Of a stretch of DNA of 51,525 nucleotides, positions 15,360 through 23,875 are shown piece after piece. Position 1 is the stretch's first letter. Each line of letters starts with the position of its first letter. Below the pieces are notes generated by a model. That model made no database searches, had not been told where the DNA came from, and saw nothing but the letters and a program-made list of their open reading frames with translations. Position numbers and translations under genes: made by a program. This stretch comes from an uncultured Acetatifactor sp. (lineage in GTDB: Bacteria; Bacillota; Clostridia; Lachnospirales; Lachnospiraceae): the NCBI GenBank assembly GCA_910585015.1, contig CAJUCT010000007.1:1-51525 (forward strand), in the 5' to 3' direction.

Positions 15360-18176
15360 ATGAAGATATTGCAGAAAATCAATTCCATGGAGGAGGCGGG
15401 AGAGGAGTCCTGTCGAAGAATTAGAATAAACGGAGGGCTGGTGGCCGCATGGGCCATCCCCACCGTGATTATGCTGGCCATCTTTTTTATAAAATCCATC
15501 TATCCCTTTGGCGGCAGGAGTTTTCTGTATATGGATATGTACCACCAGTACATGCCCTTTTTCAGTGAGTTTTACGATAAGCTGCGGGAAGGGGGGAGCC
15601 TTGCCTACAGCTGGAACGTGGGCATCGGTTCCAATTTCCTGGCGCTCTATGTGTACTACCTGGCCTGCCCGCTGCATTTTCTGGGGGCGCTGGTGCCCAA
15701 GGCGCACATCATGGAGTTTCTGAGTTACCTGGTGGTGTGCAAGGTGGGGCTCTGCGGTCTGACGGCCTGTCTGTATCTGCAGCGCCATTTTCATACCCGG
15801 TCTTTCAGCTGTGTGCTCTTTTCCTGCTTCTATGCACTGTCCGGTTTTATGGCGGCCTACAACTGGAATATCATGTGGCTTGACCCGGTAATTCTGCTGC
15901 CCCTGGTGCTGCTTGGACTGGAGCGGCTGGTAAAGGAGGGGCGCTGCGGGCTGTACTGCGTGGCACTGGCCCTTTCCATCTATACCAATTTCTACCTGTC
16001 CATCATGGTCTGTATCTTCCTGGTATTATACTTCCTGGTACTGCTTTTTACGGAGAAGCGCAGTGTGAAGATTCTGGGGAATTTTGCCCTGTTTTCCCTG
16101 CTGGCCGGAGGGATGGCGGCGATGCTGCTGGTGCCGGAGATCTGTGCCCTGCTGGCCACGGACTTCGGGCACAGTTCCTTTCCCGCGGAAGTAAAAACCT
16201 ATTTTTCCGTGCTGGCGGAGCTGGCGAGGCATTGTATGTGTGTTTCGGCGGAGCGGGGGCTGGCCCACTGGCCCAACATTTACTGCGGTGTGGCGGCCTT
16301 CCTGCTGGTGCCCCTGTACGCGGTGAACCCGGGGATTCCCATGAGACGGCGCTTTGCTTATCTGGCCCTGGCGGGCTTTATGCTTGTCAGCTTCGGCACC
16401 AATGTGATGGATTTTCTGTGGCACGGTTTTAATTACCCGGATTCCCTGCCGGGCAGGCAGAGCTTTCTGTATATTTTCCTCATATTGATTCTGTGCTATG
16501 ACTGCTTCAGGCATCTGCGGGATCTGGAGCCCAGATATATCCTGTACAGCTATCTGGGGACGGTGCTGTTCCTGCTGTGCTGCCAGCAGTTTGTGGAGCA
16601 TGAGGATTTCCCGGACGAGGTGTGGCTGGCCACGCTGCTGTTCGTGACCGTGGATGCCATCCTGCTGTATTATTACCGTACCCGCGGAACATGGGAGAGG
16701 CGGGAGAGTTCAAGAGACATAGAGTGTTTGTGCAGCGTCCCGGAGGAAGAGAAGACGGATCAGGAGGGTATAGTGTGTCCGTCCCATGCCCGGGAGCAAT
16801 GGCGCATATGGCTGGCTGTGCTTTCTCTGCTGACGGTGATGCTGGAGACCGGCATCAACACCTATGAAACCAGCGTGGGCACCACCGGCCGATCCGCTTA
16901 CCTGGGGCAGCTGGGCGACTACGAGGAACTGTATGACCTGGCCCGGCAGCGGGAGGCGGAGGCGGGCAACGGCGGCATTTTCCGCATGGAGAAATTTGCC
17001 CGCACCACCAAGAACGACGGCACTCTGGCAGGCTATCCCACCGCCTCCGTGTTTTCCTCCACCATGAATTCTACAGTGGCGGACCTGTATGAGCGGCTGG
17101 GAATGCGCCACAGCAAGGTGTATTACTGCTATGACGGGGCAACGGCTTTCTTCTCGGCGCTGTTGAACGTGAACTACCTCTATGGAGAGGTTGATGAAGA
17201 GACAGCCGAAAAAAACACTGTCGGAGGAAACGCCGGGAAGATTTCAGAGGCAGCATCCGCCGACGCGCCTAAGAAGGAAGCCCGGTGCGAGGAAAACAGT
17301 CTTTATTCTCTGGTGGATACCAGGGGCCGGGTGGCGCTGTACGCCTGTGAGGCCACACTGCCCTTCGGCTATGTGGCTCCGGCGGGCTATGACCTGCCCG
17401 AGGGCTACAAGGGAGAGCCGCTGAAGCTGCAGAACGAGATGGTGCGGCAGCTGGGGGTGGACGGTACGCTGTTTAGGCGCTCCGAGTGCAAACAGGCCGG
17501 GGAAAAAGTGACTTTGACGGCCAAGGAGGATGGTTATTACTATATGCTGCTCACCGGATCCGGCACCAAGAAGATTGACATGACCGGGGCTCTGGAGCGG
17601 AAGTACAGCGATTTGAAGATCTATTCGGTGCTGTATGTGGGCTACCTGGAGAAAGGGAACATGGTGACCTTCAGCAACGACGACGACAGCGATGATACCC
17701 CGGAATTTAGGATGACCGCCTATCGGATGGACGAGGAGGTGCTGGCGCAGGCGCTGGAGGCGTTGGGAAAGCAGCATCTGGAGGAGGTGTCCCACGATGA
17801 CACCCATGTGAGCGGAAAGCTGGAACTTACGGAGACCGGACGGCTGATCCTGTCCGTCCCCTACGAGAAGGGCTGGAGCGTGAAAGTAAACGGAGAGGAA
17901 CAGGAGCCCGCTCTGGTGGGCGGTTGTCTGATGGCGCTGGATTTGGAGCCCGGCAGTTACCGGATTGAGTTGGAGTACAGGCCCTACGGGCTGAGACAGG
18001 GAATCCTGCTGAGCGTTGTGAGTATCCTGACATTTGCCGGAATCATGCTGCTGCGCCGGCGCCCAGCGAGGGCAGGGCGGCGGAGTACGGCGCCCATAAA
18101 GAGTTGTACGCAAATGGCGGCCTCTATAAGGAGATGTTTGACAGGCAGGCGCGGTTCTACCGGGACAGGCCTGTAA
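15360..18176 (+). CDS. YfhO-family multi-spanning membrane protein, altered C-terminus
   Basis: 938 residues from the ATG at 15360, which follows GAGGAG (15351-15356); an upstream ATG at 15294 lacks an SD. About twelve membrane helices fill residues 30-520. The N-terminal loop has FLYMDMYHQYMPFF, the D-x-x-x-Q-Y-x-P-F motif of YfhO/GT-C-like proteins, and the C-terminal third (from about 560) is a soluble extracellular domain ending in a last helix. YfhO proteins are GT-C-like and are linked to glycosylation of lipoteichoic acids or other surface glycans; the donor is probably undecaprenyl-phosphate-linked sugar. The final 40 codons (after LLRRRPARAG) are Arg/Ser/Thr-rich and are read through the remains of another gene, so the native tail is probably lost. 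Function may survive. Confidence 0.8.
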   Translation: MKILQKINSMEEAGEESCRRIRINGGLVAAWAIPTVIMLAIFFIKSIYPFGGRSFLYMDMYHQYMPFFSEFYDKLREGGSLAYSWNVGIGSNFLALYVYYLACPLHFLGALVPKAHIMEFLSYLVVCKVGLCGLTACLYLQRHFHTRSFSCVLFSCFYALSGFMAAYNWNIMWLDPVILLPLVLLGLERLVKEGRCGLYCVALALSIYTNFYLSIMVCIFLVLYFLVLLFTEKRSVKILGNFALFSLLAGGMAAMLLVPEICALLATDFGHSSFPAEVKTYFSVLAELARHCMCVSAERGLAHWPNIYCGVAAFLLVPLYAVNPGIPMRRRFAYLALAGFMLVSFGTNVMDFLWHGFNYPDSLPGRQSFLYIFLILILCYDCFRHLRDLEPRYILYSYLGTVLFLLCCQQFVEHEDFPDEVWLATLLFVTVDAILLYYYRTRGTWERRESSRDIECLCSVPEEEKTDQEGIVCPSHAREQWRIWLAVLSLLTVMLETGINTYETSVGTTGRSAYLGQLGDYEELYDLARQREAEAGNGGIFRMEKFARTTKNDGTLAGYPTASVFSSTMNSTVADLYERLGMRHSKVYYCYDGATAFFSALLNVNYLYGEVDEETAEKNTVGGNAGKISEAASADAPKKEARCEENSLYSLVDTRGRVALYACEATLPFGYVAPAGYDLPEGYKGEPLKLQNEMVRQLGVDGTLFRRSECKQAGEKVTLTAKEDGYYYMLLTGSGTKKIDMTGALERKYSDLKIYSVLYVGYLEKGNMVTFSNDDDSDDTPEFRMTAYRMDEEVLAQALEALGKQHLEEVSHDDTHVSGKLELTETGRLILSVPYEKGWSVKVNGEEQEPALVGGCLMALDLEPGSYRIELEYRPYGLRQGILLSVVSILTFAGIMLLRRRPARAGRRSTAPIKSCTQMAASIRRCLTGRRGSTGTGL

Positions 18177-18187
18177 AAGCGAGTTGA
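18068..18187 (+). pseudogene. C-terminal remnant of an ABC exporter ATPase
   Basis: In the frame one base off the YfhO-like gene, bases 18068-18187 read EGRAAEYGAHKELYANGG, then LYKEMFDRQARFYRDRP and TGA. This is the classic end of an MsbA/LmrA-type exporter (G-x-x-x-E-x-G-x-H-x-E-L-x-x-x-G-G-x-Y-x-x-M). Nothing else of the roughly 580-residue gene remains. A deletion has joined it to the end of the YfhO-like gene near 18055-18068. Confidence 0.75.
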
Positions 18188-18340
18188 TTTGAGTCCCATC
18201 ACCTTTGCCTGGCGGAGCGGCTGGAGAATTGGTTTATGGCATTTCTGTTCCAGTGCCCCGCCTATTTTTCTTATATGCCCAGGTGCCGGGCAATGTCCTC
18301 ATTATCCCGTTTGCATAAAGGGAAAAATCTACAGGAGCCT

Positions 18341-19639
18341 CTAATTTAGCCGTGATAGGATGACTCTGTATACGACACAGGCGTGGGGAGCGAGTGTGGC
18401 GGAGATTGCGGAAGCAGCAAAGCCGGTCTCCTTGGTCCAGAGTTCTTTCAGGGATACCTTTTCCCCATAGCCCAGTTCCTCCAGGGATACGGATAATTCC
18501 TGCTCCTCCTCCCCCAGATTGAACAGAGCCACATAATGGGCATCTGCCGCCTCATCGTCCGCCTGCCAGATGGCCTTTTCCTCGTCCCGGCAGATCTGGT
18601 GGGGCTTTACGGAGGGGGGCAGCATGGCCAGCAGTTCGTCGTTGGTCAGCAGGGACAGGGTAGCCTCATCCAGCAGTGTCAGTTCCGCGCCGATCATCAG
18701 CGGTGAGCCGAACAGACACCACAGGGTCATCATGGTCCGGGCCTCGTCCCGGGTAAAGTTGGAGGTCCACTCATGGCCGAAGCCCTTGCCCAGCTGGCCG
18801 ATGGGCAGCATGTCGCAGTCGGGATAGCAGCCTGGGGACACATGATCCTGCCACAGTTCGCAGCGGTAAAACATATTTTTCAGCAGTTCGAAATTGTCCC
18901 ACAGATCGTCGGTGATCCGCCACATGTTGGCGTGGGTCTCATAATACCATGCCTGGTCGATCAGAGCCGGGCCGGGGGACAGGGACAGCACGATGGGACG
19001 GCCGCAGCGGGCTATGGCCGTGGACAGCATCCGCACCTCGCTCCTGCAGGAAGGCTGGTCATAGCGGCAGATGTCGTCACACTTGATAAAGTCCACGCCC
19101 CAGGAGGCATACAGTTCCATCAGGGAGTCATAGTAAGCCTGTCCCGCGGGAGTGTCCTTCACCCCGTACATATCCGGGTTCCAGGGGCATACGGAGGAGG
19201 CGATAGCCACGTCGTTGGCGGTAACCTCCGTGCCCTTGACGGCACAGTGGTGGTGGGCGGCGATCCGGGGGATGCCTCTCATGATATGAATGCCGAACTT
19301 CAGACCCAGGGCATGGATGTAATCCGCCAGGGGCTTAAAGCCCGCGCCATCCACGGAGGAAGGGAAACGTGCCGGGTCCGGCAGCAGGCGGGAGTACTGG
19401 TCCATGGCCACCTCCGCAAAGGGAATATACTGGTACTCGTCCCGGCGGCTCCCGGCGCCGATGGCATACCACTCGATATCCACTACTATGTATTCCCAGC
19501 CGTGTTTTTTCAGATGGGCAGACATATAGTCCGCATTGGCTTTCACCTGCTCCTCGTTCACGGTGGTGTCATAATAGTCATAGCTGTTCCAGCCCATGGG
19601 CGGGGTGGGGGCAAAATCATTTTTGTTCTTTTTTCTCAT
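18341..19639 (-). CDS. Glycoside hydrolase family 27 (alpha-galactosidase-type)
   Basis: 432 residues from the ATG at 19639, which has a near-perfect AAGGAGGT upstream; an in-frame ATG at 19714 lacks one. TPPMGWNSYDYYDTTVNEEQ (12-31) is the family N-terminus. The nucleophile is Asp188 in DFIKCDD, and the acid/base is Asp244/245 in MWRITDDLWDN. The barrel is followed by a C-terminal beta domain (about 355-432) ending near HACVVYRV. GH27 includes alpha-galactosidase, alpha-N-acetylgalactosaminidase and beta-L-arabinopyranosidase; the sequence resembles the bacterial alpha-galactosidase/arabinopyranosidase branch, but specificity is not certain. It lacks a signal peptide and so acts on imported sugars. 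It converges on the GH95-YfhO block and diverges from the uronate operon. Confidence 0.85.
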   Translation of the reverse strand: MRKKNKNDFAPTPPMGWNSYDYYDTTVNEEQVKANADYMSAHLKKHGWEYIVVDIEWYAIGAGSRRDEYQYIPFAEVAMDQYSRLLPDPARFPSSVDGAGFKPLADYIHALGLKFGIHIMRGIPRIAAHHHCAVKGTEVTANDVAIASSVCPWNPDMYGVKDTPAGQAYYDSLMELYASWGVDFIKCDDICRYDQPSCRSEVRMLSTAIARCGRPIVLSLSPGPALIDQAWYYETHANMWRITDDLWDNFELLKNMFYRCELWQDHVSPGCYPDCDMLPIGQLGKGFGHEWTSNFTRDEARTMMTLWCLFGSPLMIGAELTLLDEATLSLLTNDELLAMLPPSVKPHQICRDEEKAIWQADDEAADAHYVALFNLGEEEQELSVSLEELGYGEKVSLKELWTKETGFAASAISATLAPHACVVYRVILSRLN

Positions 19640-19896
19640 GGGAACCTCCTTGGATTTATATTTTATCCCTATTATAAACTTTTTAGGCAGAAAAGAAAAT
19701 GACATAATACGCAATATTTTTGACGGATTCTCAATTGGTGGTTCCCTATTGGTATAGTCTATTTCTTTGTTACTTCAAAGAAGAGAATCTGCACCATTCC
19801 GGTCCAGGATTATCTGTTCAAAGACTGGGGAACCTATGCCGGATTACAGTTGGAAACGGACTGGAAATCAAAAGTAGAAAAAATAAAAATTTCTGT

Positions 19897-19925
19897 TTGA
19901 AATCGGTGGGAAAATATGCTATAAT
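19897..19925 (+). promoter_or_regulatory. Promoter of the uronate operon
   Basis: TTGAAA (19897-19902), 17-base spacer, TATAAT (19920-19925). It is about 165 bases before kduI. The rest of the 19640-20089 gap, including an apparent frame at 19720-19929, holds no supported gene. Confidence 0.85.
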
Positions 19926-19939
19926 GTAAGCGCTTACAT
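19924..19939. promoter_or_regulatory. LacI-family operator
   Basis: A perfect 16-base palindrome, ATGTAAGCGCTTACAT, overlaps the end of the -10 box and is centred on the expected transcription start. The central CG and TGTAAGCGCTTACA core are typical of LacI/GalR-family sites (KdgR-, CcpA-like). No LacI-type gene lies in the window, so the repressor is encoded elsewhere. Confidence 0.85.
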
Positions 19940-20089
19940 ATGGAGAATATCTATATTTGCAATGAGTAACCAGATGTGACTGGTGCCATGGCGGATCGAA
20001 GGGAATCCGGGATTCGGAAAAATACGGACACAGAAGGGATTTCGCAGGGGTGAGCCGCCGGCCGGGCATCGGAGAAAGTGAGGCGCAGC

Positions 20090-20950
20090 GTGGAACTGAG
20101 AACAGCAGTATCCCCCAAGGATGTGAAGCATTATACCACAGATCGTCTGAGAGAGGAGTTTCTGATTCAGAATCTCTTCGAGCCCGGACAGATCAAGCTG
20201 GTGTACAGCCACATCGACAGAATCATCACAGGCGCGGCAGTGCCTGTGGAGCCCATTACCCTTACGGCAGGGGATGAGCTCAGGGCAGAGTATTTCTGCC
20301 AGAGAAGAGAGTTAGGCGTTATCAACATTGGAGGCGCCGGCACCATCACCGTGGACGGCAAGATGTACAAGGTGGGCTTCAAGGAGGCCATGTACATCGG
20401 TATGGGGTCCCGTGATATTGTGTTTGCCAGCGAGGACGCGGCCAGCCCGGCCAAGTTCTATCTAAATTCCGCTCCGGCGCACCGCGCCTGTCCCACCGTG
20501 CTGATCAAGCCCGAAGGCGTTCCCGAGGAGGGCGTAGTCATTGTGAAGGACGAGAACAAGGTGGAGCTTGGCTGTCTGGAGGATGCCAACCACAGGGTTA
20601 TCTGCAAATATATTCTGCCCGGCCAGGTGGAGAGCTGCCAGCTGGAGATGGGTATGACCAGATTAGAGCCCGGCAGCGTGTGGAACACCATGCCCTGCCA
20701 CACCCATGACAGACGCATGGAGGTGTATCTGTATTTCGAGATGCCGGAGGACGCCTTTGTGATGCATTACATGGGCGAGCCCCAGGAGACCCGCCATATT
20801 GTGATGCGCAACGAGGAGGCAGTGATTTCCCCCAGCTGGTCTATCCATTCCGGCTGTGGATCCAGAGCTTATACCTTTATCTGGGGCATGGTGGGAGAGA
20901 ACCAGGATTTCGATGATATGGACGGCGTGGCCAATCAGGAATTGCGGTAG
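20090..20950 (+). CDS. kduI: 5-dehydro-4-deoxy-D-glucuronate isomerase
   Basis: 286 residues if started at GTG 20090 (ELRTAVSPKDVKHYTTDRLR), which matches the usual N-terminus; a GTG at 20078 adds four residues with a closer GGAGA. The enzyme converts 5-keto-4-deoxyuronate, from unsaturated pectin or glycosaminoglycan disaccharides, to 3-deoxy-D-glycero-2,5-hexodiulosonate in the cytosol. Signs: EEFLIQNLFEPGQIKLVYSH, the zinc site NTMPCHTHDRRMEVY (His-x-His and Glu), and PSWSIHSGCGSRAYTFIWGM for the last zinc His. Length equals E. coli KduI plus a few residues. It is the first gene behind the LacI-type operator and the operon continues to 24907. Confidence 0.92.
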   Translation: MELRTAVSPKDVKHYTTDRLREEFLIQNLFEPGQIKLVYSHIDRIITGAAVPVEPITLTAGDELRAEYFCQRRELGVINIGGAGTITVDGKMYKVGFKEAMYIGMGSRDIVFASEDAASPAKFYLNSAPAHRACPTVLIKPEGVPEEGVVIVKDENKVELGCLEDANHRVICKYILPGQVESCQLEMGMTRLEPGSVWNTMPCHTHDRRMEVYLYFEMPEDAFVMHYMGEPQETRHIVMRNEEAVISPSWSIHSGCGSRAYTFIWGMVGENQDFDDMDGVANQELR

Positions 20951-21147
20951 TGAATCGTGTGCATACAGGGTTTCCGCGCATTCAAAAATGACGGGAATGA
21001 CCGCATATATGCGGTTGATAGAAAGAAACCGTAAATAAAGGCATATGCGAAGTGTTTTTCCCCGAAACAGCGGTTGGTCAACATGCGTATGACGGGAAAA
21101 GAGTTTGCGGCTGCCTGGAACTCAATAAAATAAAAGGAGAGACAAAC

Positions 21148-21951
21148 ATGAGCGAATTTACAAATTTCAGCCTGGAAGGCAAAGTGGCACTGGTAACAGG
21201 GGCATCCTATGGCATCGGTTTTGCCATCGCGTCCGCCTATGCGGAGGCCGGCGCAACTATCTGCTTCAATGATATCAAGCAGGAACTGGTGGACAAGGGG
21301 CTGGCCGCCTATGCCGAGAAAGGCATCAAGGCTCACGGCTATGTGTGCGACGTGACCAACGAGGAGGCCGTGAATGCCATGGTAGCACAGATTGAGGCAG
21401 AGGTGGGCGTCATTGATATTCTGGTGAACAATGCCGGTATCATCAAGCGTATCCCCATGACCGAGATGACCGCCGAGCAGTTCCGCCAGGTGATCGATGT
21501 GGACCTGAACGCTCCTTTCATCGTGTCCAAGGCCGTTATTCCTTCCATGATCAAGAAGGGCCACGGCAAGATCATCAACATCTGCTCCATGATGTCCGAA
21601 CTGGGCCGCGAGACTGTGTCCGCTTACGCTGCCGCCAAGGGCGGTTTGAAGATGCTGACCAAGAATATCTGTTCCGAGTACGGCCAGTACAACATCCAGT
21701 GCAACGGCCTTGGGCCCGGTTACATCGAGACCCCCCAGACAGCGCCTCTGCGCGAGGTACAGCCGGACGGCAGCAGACATCCTTTCGATCAGTTCATCTG
21801 CGCCAAGACTCCTGCCAACAGATGGCTGAAGGCCGAGGAACTGACCGGCCCCGCCGTGTTCCTGGCATCCGAAGCTTCCAATGCGGTGAACGGCCATATC
21901 CTGTATGTGGACGGCGGTATTCTGGCCTACATCGGCAAGCAGCCCGAATAA
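21148..21951 (+). CDS. kduD: 2-dehydro-3-deoxy-D-gluconate 5-dehydrogenase (SDR family)
   Basis: 267 residues from ATG 21148 after AAAAGGAGAG. The Rossmann motif is TGASYGIG (17-24), followed by NNAG (94-97), and the catalytic Ser147, Tyr160 and Lys164 (in SAYAAAKGG). It reduces 3-deoxy-2,5-hexodiulosonate to 2-keto-3-deoxygluconate with NAD(P)H. Its 10-15 extra residues compared with E. coli KduD lie in the loop with PDGSRHPFDQF near 210-220. Sequence alone cannot exclude a gluconate 5-dehydrogenase, but its place directly after kduI decides for KduD. The 20951-21147 gap ends with CTGGAACTCAATAAAA, which resembles the end of the family A repeats. Confidence 0.88.
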   Translation: MSEFTNFSLEGKVALVTGASYGIGFAIASAYAEAGATICFNDIKQELVDKGLAAYAEKGIKAHGYVCDVTNEEAVNAMVAQIEAEVGVIDILVNNAGIIKRIPMTEMTAEQFRQVIDVDLNAPFIVSKAVIPSMIKKGHGKIINICSMMSELGRETVSAYAAAKGGLKMLTKNICSEYGQYNIQCNGLGPGYIETPQTAPLREVQPDGSRHPFDQFICAKTPANRWLKAEELTGPAVFLASEASNAVNGHILYVDGGILAYIGKQPE

Positions 21952-22068
21952 GTACATTTCCGAACAATATGCGGGGCGATATTCAGAAGCTGAAACAACC
22001 GGGTATCGATCCGGCGTATTATTGCCAGCCGGGAGTAAACGGCACATTCATGTAAGGAGATTTATATT

Positions 22069-22707
22069 ATGAAGATAGCATTGATCAATGAGAACAGCCA
22101 AGCGGCCAAGAACGAGATGATCTGCAGCACTCTGAAAAAAGTGGTGGAACCCATGGGGCATGAGGTATATAATTACGGCATGTACGGCGCGGAGGATCCC
22201 AATTCTCTGACCTATGTGCAGAACGGTATCCTGGCGGCAGTGCTTTTAAACAGCGGCGCGGCGGACTATGTGATCACCGGCTGCGGCACCGGCGAGGGCG
22301 CCATGTTGGCCTGCAATTCCTTCCCCAAAGTGCTGTGCGGACATATTGAGAGTCCTTTGGACGCCTATCTGTTTTCACAGGTAAATGACGGCAACTGTGT
22401 GGCCCTGCCCTTTGCGGAGAATTTTGGCTGGGGCGGCGAACTGAACCTGGAGTACATTTTTGAAAAACTGTTCTGTGCCCCCGGCGGCGGTGGCTATCCC
22501 AAGGAGAGGGTGGAGCCGGAGCAGCGCAACAAGAAGATCCTGGACGGCGTGAAGGAGATTACCCATGTGGATCTGGTGACGATCCTTGAGAAGCTGGACA
22601 GGGAACTGGTTAAGGGTGCGCTTTCGGGCGAGAAGTTCCAGGAGTATTTCTTTGCCAATTGCAAATGCGATAAGCTGGCAGCCTGTGTGAAGGAGATTCT
22701 TGCGTAG
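22069..22707 (+). CDS. RpiB/LacAB-family sugar isomerase, DhuI-like
   Basis: 212 residues. The RpiB fold is shown by the N-terminal KIALINENSQAAKN and the active-site loop VITGCGTGEGAMLACNSFP (about 66-84), where the Cys of GCGTG is the catalytic base position. Residues after 140 are an extension absent from classical RpiB (about 150 residues). In streptococci and lactobacilli an RpiB-family enzyme, DhuI, carries out the same 4-deoxy-uronate isomerisation as KduI in glycosaminoglycan breakdown. Here it sits in an operon that already has kduI. It may be a second isomerase with another uronate epimer as substrate, or act on a pentose phosphate; the first is favoured by context. ATG follows AAGGAG at ten bases. 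Confidence 0.75.
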   Translation: MKIALINENSQAAKNEMICSTLKKVVEPMGHEVYNYGMYGAEDPNSLTYVQNGILAAVLLNSGAADYVITGCGTGEGAMLACNSFPKVLCGHIESPLDAYLFSQVNDGNCVALPFAENFGWGGELNLEYIFEKLFCAPGGGGYPKERVEPEQRNKKILDGVKEITHVDLVTILEKLDRELVKGALSGEKFQEYFFANCKCDKLAACVKEILA

Positions 22708-22780
22708 TTCATGTAAAAAGACGGCGCAATTAGAGAGCCGGGATGCCGTATATGTAGATGTTATTAAGAGATGTTGAATA

Positions 22781-22840
22781 TGGAAGTTGACTTCCAAATA
22801 CTGATTAGCGCAGTATCGCAGGTGAGCCTGCGATCTGCCG
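22781..22840 (+). repeat. Family B leader repeat (compact form)
   Basis: TGGAAG/CTTCCA (22781-22796), then GCAGTATCGCAGG (22810-22822) pairing with CCTGCGATCTGC (22827-22838). This copy lacks the inner hairpin, so the second stem is nearly perfect. It ends 13 bases before the kdgA start, right at the SD (AAAGAGG). Confidence 0.8.
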
Positions 22841-22853
22841 GAAAGAGGTAATT

Positions 22854-23819
22854 ATGAACGCAGTTTTAGAGAAGCTGAGCAAGATCGGCATTGTACCTGT
22901 AGTAAAGATCGACCGTGCAGAGGATGCGGTGCCTCTGGCTAAAGCTCTGTGCGCCGGCGGTCTGCCCTGTGCCGAGGTGACGTTCCGCACGGACGCTGCT
23001 GCTGCCGCCATCAAGGCCATGACCGAGAATTTCCCGGACATGTGCGTAGGCGCAGGCACAGTGCTGAATGCGGCCCAGGTGGATGCCGCCGTGGAGGCCG
23101 GTGCACAGTTCATCGTCAGCCCTGGCCTGAATCCCAAGACCGTGCAGTATTGTCTGGACAAGAATGTGCCCATCACTCCCGGCACCTCCAGCCCCTCCGA
23201 TATTGAGCAGGCCATTGAACTGGGCCTGGATGTGGTGAAGTTCTTCCCCGCGGAGCAGTCCGGCGGTCTGGCTAAGATCAAGGCCATGGCAGCTCCCTAT
23301 GTGAATATGAAGTTCATGCCCACAGGCGGTATCAATGCCAAGAACCTGACCTCCTATCTGGATTTCAACAAGATTATTGCCTGCGGAGGATCCTGGATGG
23401 TACCTGGAGACCTGATCAATGCAGGGGAGTGGGACAAGATCGAACAGCTGACCAGAGAGGCCGTGCAGACTATGCTTGGCTTTGAACTGGCGCATATCGG
23501 TATCAATTCAAACAGTGCCGAGGAGGCAGAGAAGATTGCCAGACGCTTCTCCTTTATCTTCGGTATGCCGGTGAAGGTGGGCAACAGTTCCGTATTTGCG
23601 GGCACGGAGGTGGAGGTATACAAGACTCCTTATCTGGGAGAGCACGGACATATTGCCATCAGAACCAACTATATCGACAGGGCCGTGAATTACCTGACCA
23701 GTGTGCTGGGCGTGGAGATCGCGGAAGACACTGCCAAGAGAGATGCCAAAGGCAACCTGAAGGCTATCTACCTGAAGGAAGAGTTTGGCGGCTTTGCGCT
23801 GCATCTGGTGCAGAAGTAG
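22854..23819 (+). CDS. kdgA: KDPG aldolase fused to a C-terminal glyoxalase/VOC-like domain
   Basis: 321 residues. Residues 1-212 are a complete 2-keto-3-deoxy-6-phosphogluconate aldolase: Glu41 and Arg45 in AEVTFRT, GAGTVLNAAQ (67-76), and the Schiff-base Lys129 in VVKFFPAEQSGG. It splits KDPG to pyruvate and glyceraldehyde 3-phosphate. The extra 110 residues (about 213-321; ELAHIGINSNSAEEAEKIAR, then HGHIAIRTNYIDRAVNYL) show the beta-alpha-beta-beta-beta pattern of vicinal-oxygen-chelate proteins. His in ELAHIG, His in HGHIAI and a Glu near FGGF are possible metal ligands. Classic Eda is about 210 residues, so this is a true fusion. The added domain could detoxify methylglyoxal made near triose phosphate, sense a ligand, or stabilise the trimer; none is proven. 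Confidence 0.88.
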   Translation: MNAVLEKLSKIGIVPVVKIDRAEDAVPLAKALCAGGLPCAEVTFRTDAAAAAIKAMTENFPDMCVGAGTVLNAAQVDAAVEAGAQFIVSPGLNPKTVQYCLDKNVPITPGTSSPSDIEQAIELGLDVVKFFPAEQSGGLAKIKAMAAPYVNMKFMPTGGINAKNLTSYLDFNKIIACGGSWMVPGDLINAGEWDKIEQLTREAVQTMLGFELAHIGINSNSAEEAEKIARRFSFIFGMPVKVGNSSVFAGTEVEVYKTPYLGEHGHIAIRTNYIDRAVNYLTSVLGVEIAEDTAKRDAKGNLKAIYLKEEFGGFALHLVQK

Positions 23820-23875
23820 AGGGCTGCGGCGGAGCGCAGGATACGAAATTTTTAATTTAGAAAGGAAATAAACCA

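Noticed and set aside
19720..19929. 69-codon frame upstream of kduI
   Set aside because: It runs through the operon promoter and operator and has no SD.
21952..22068. Reading frame giving MRGDIQKLKQPGIDPAYYCQ before the RpiB-like gene
   Set aside because: About 29 codons, no SD, no recognised family; left as plain intergenic sequence, though it might be a gene remnant.
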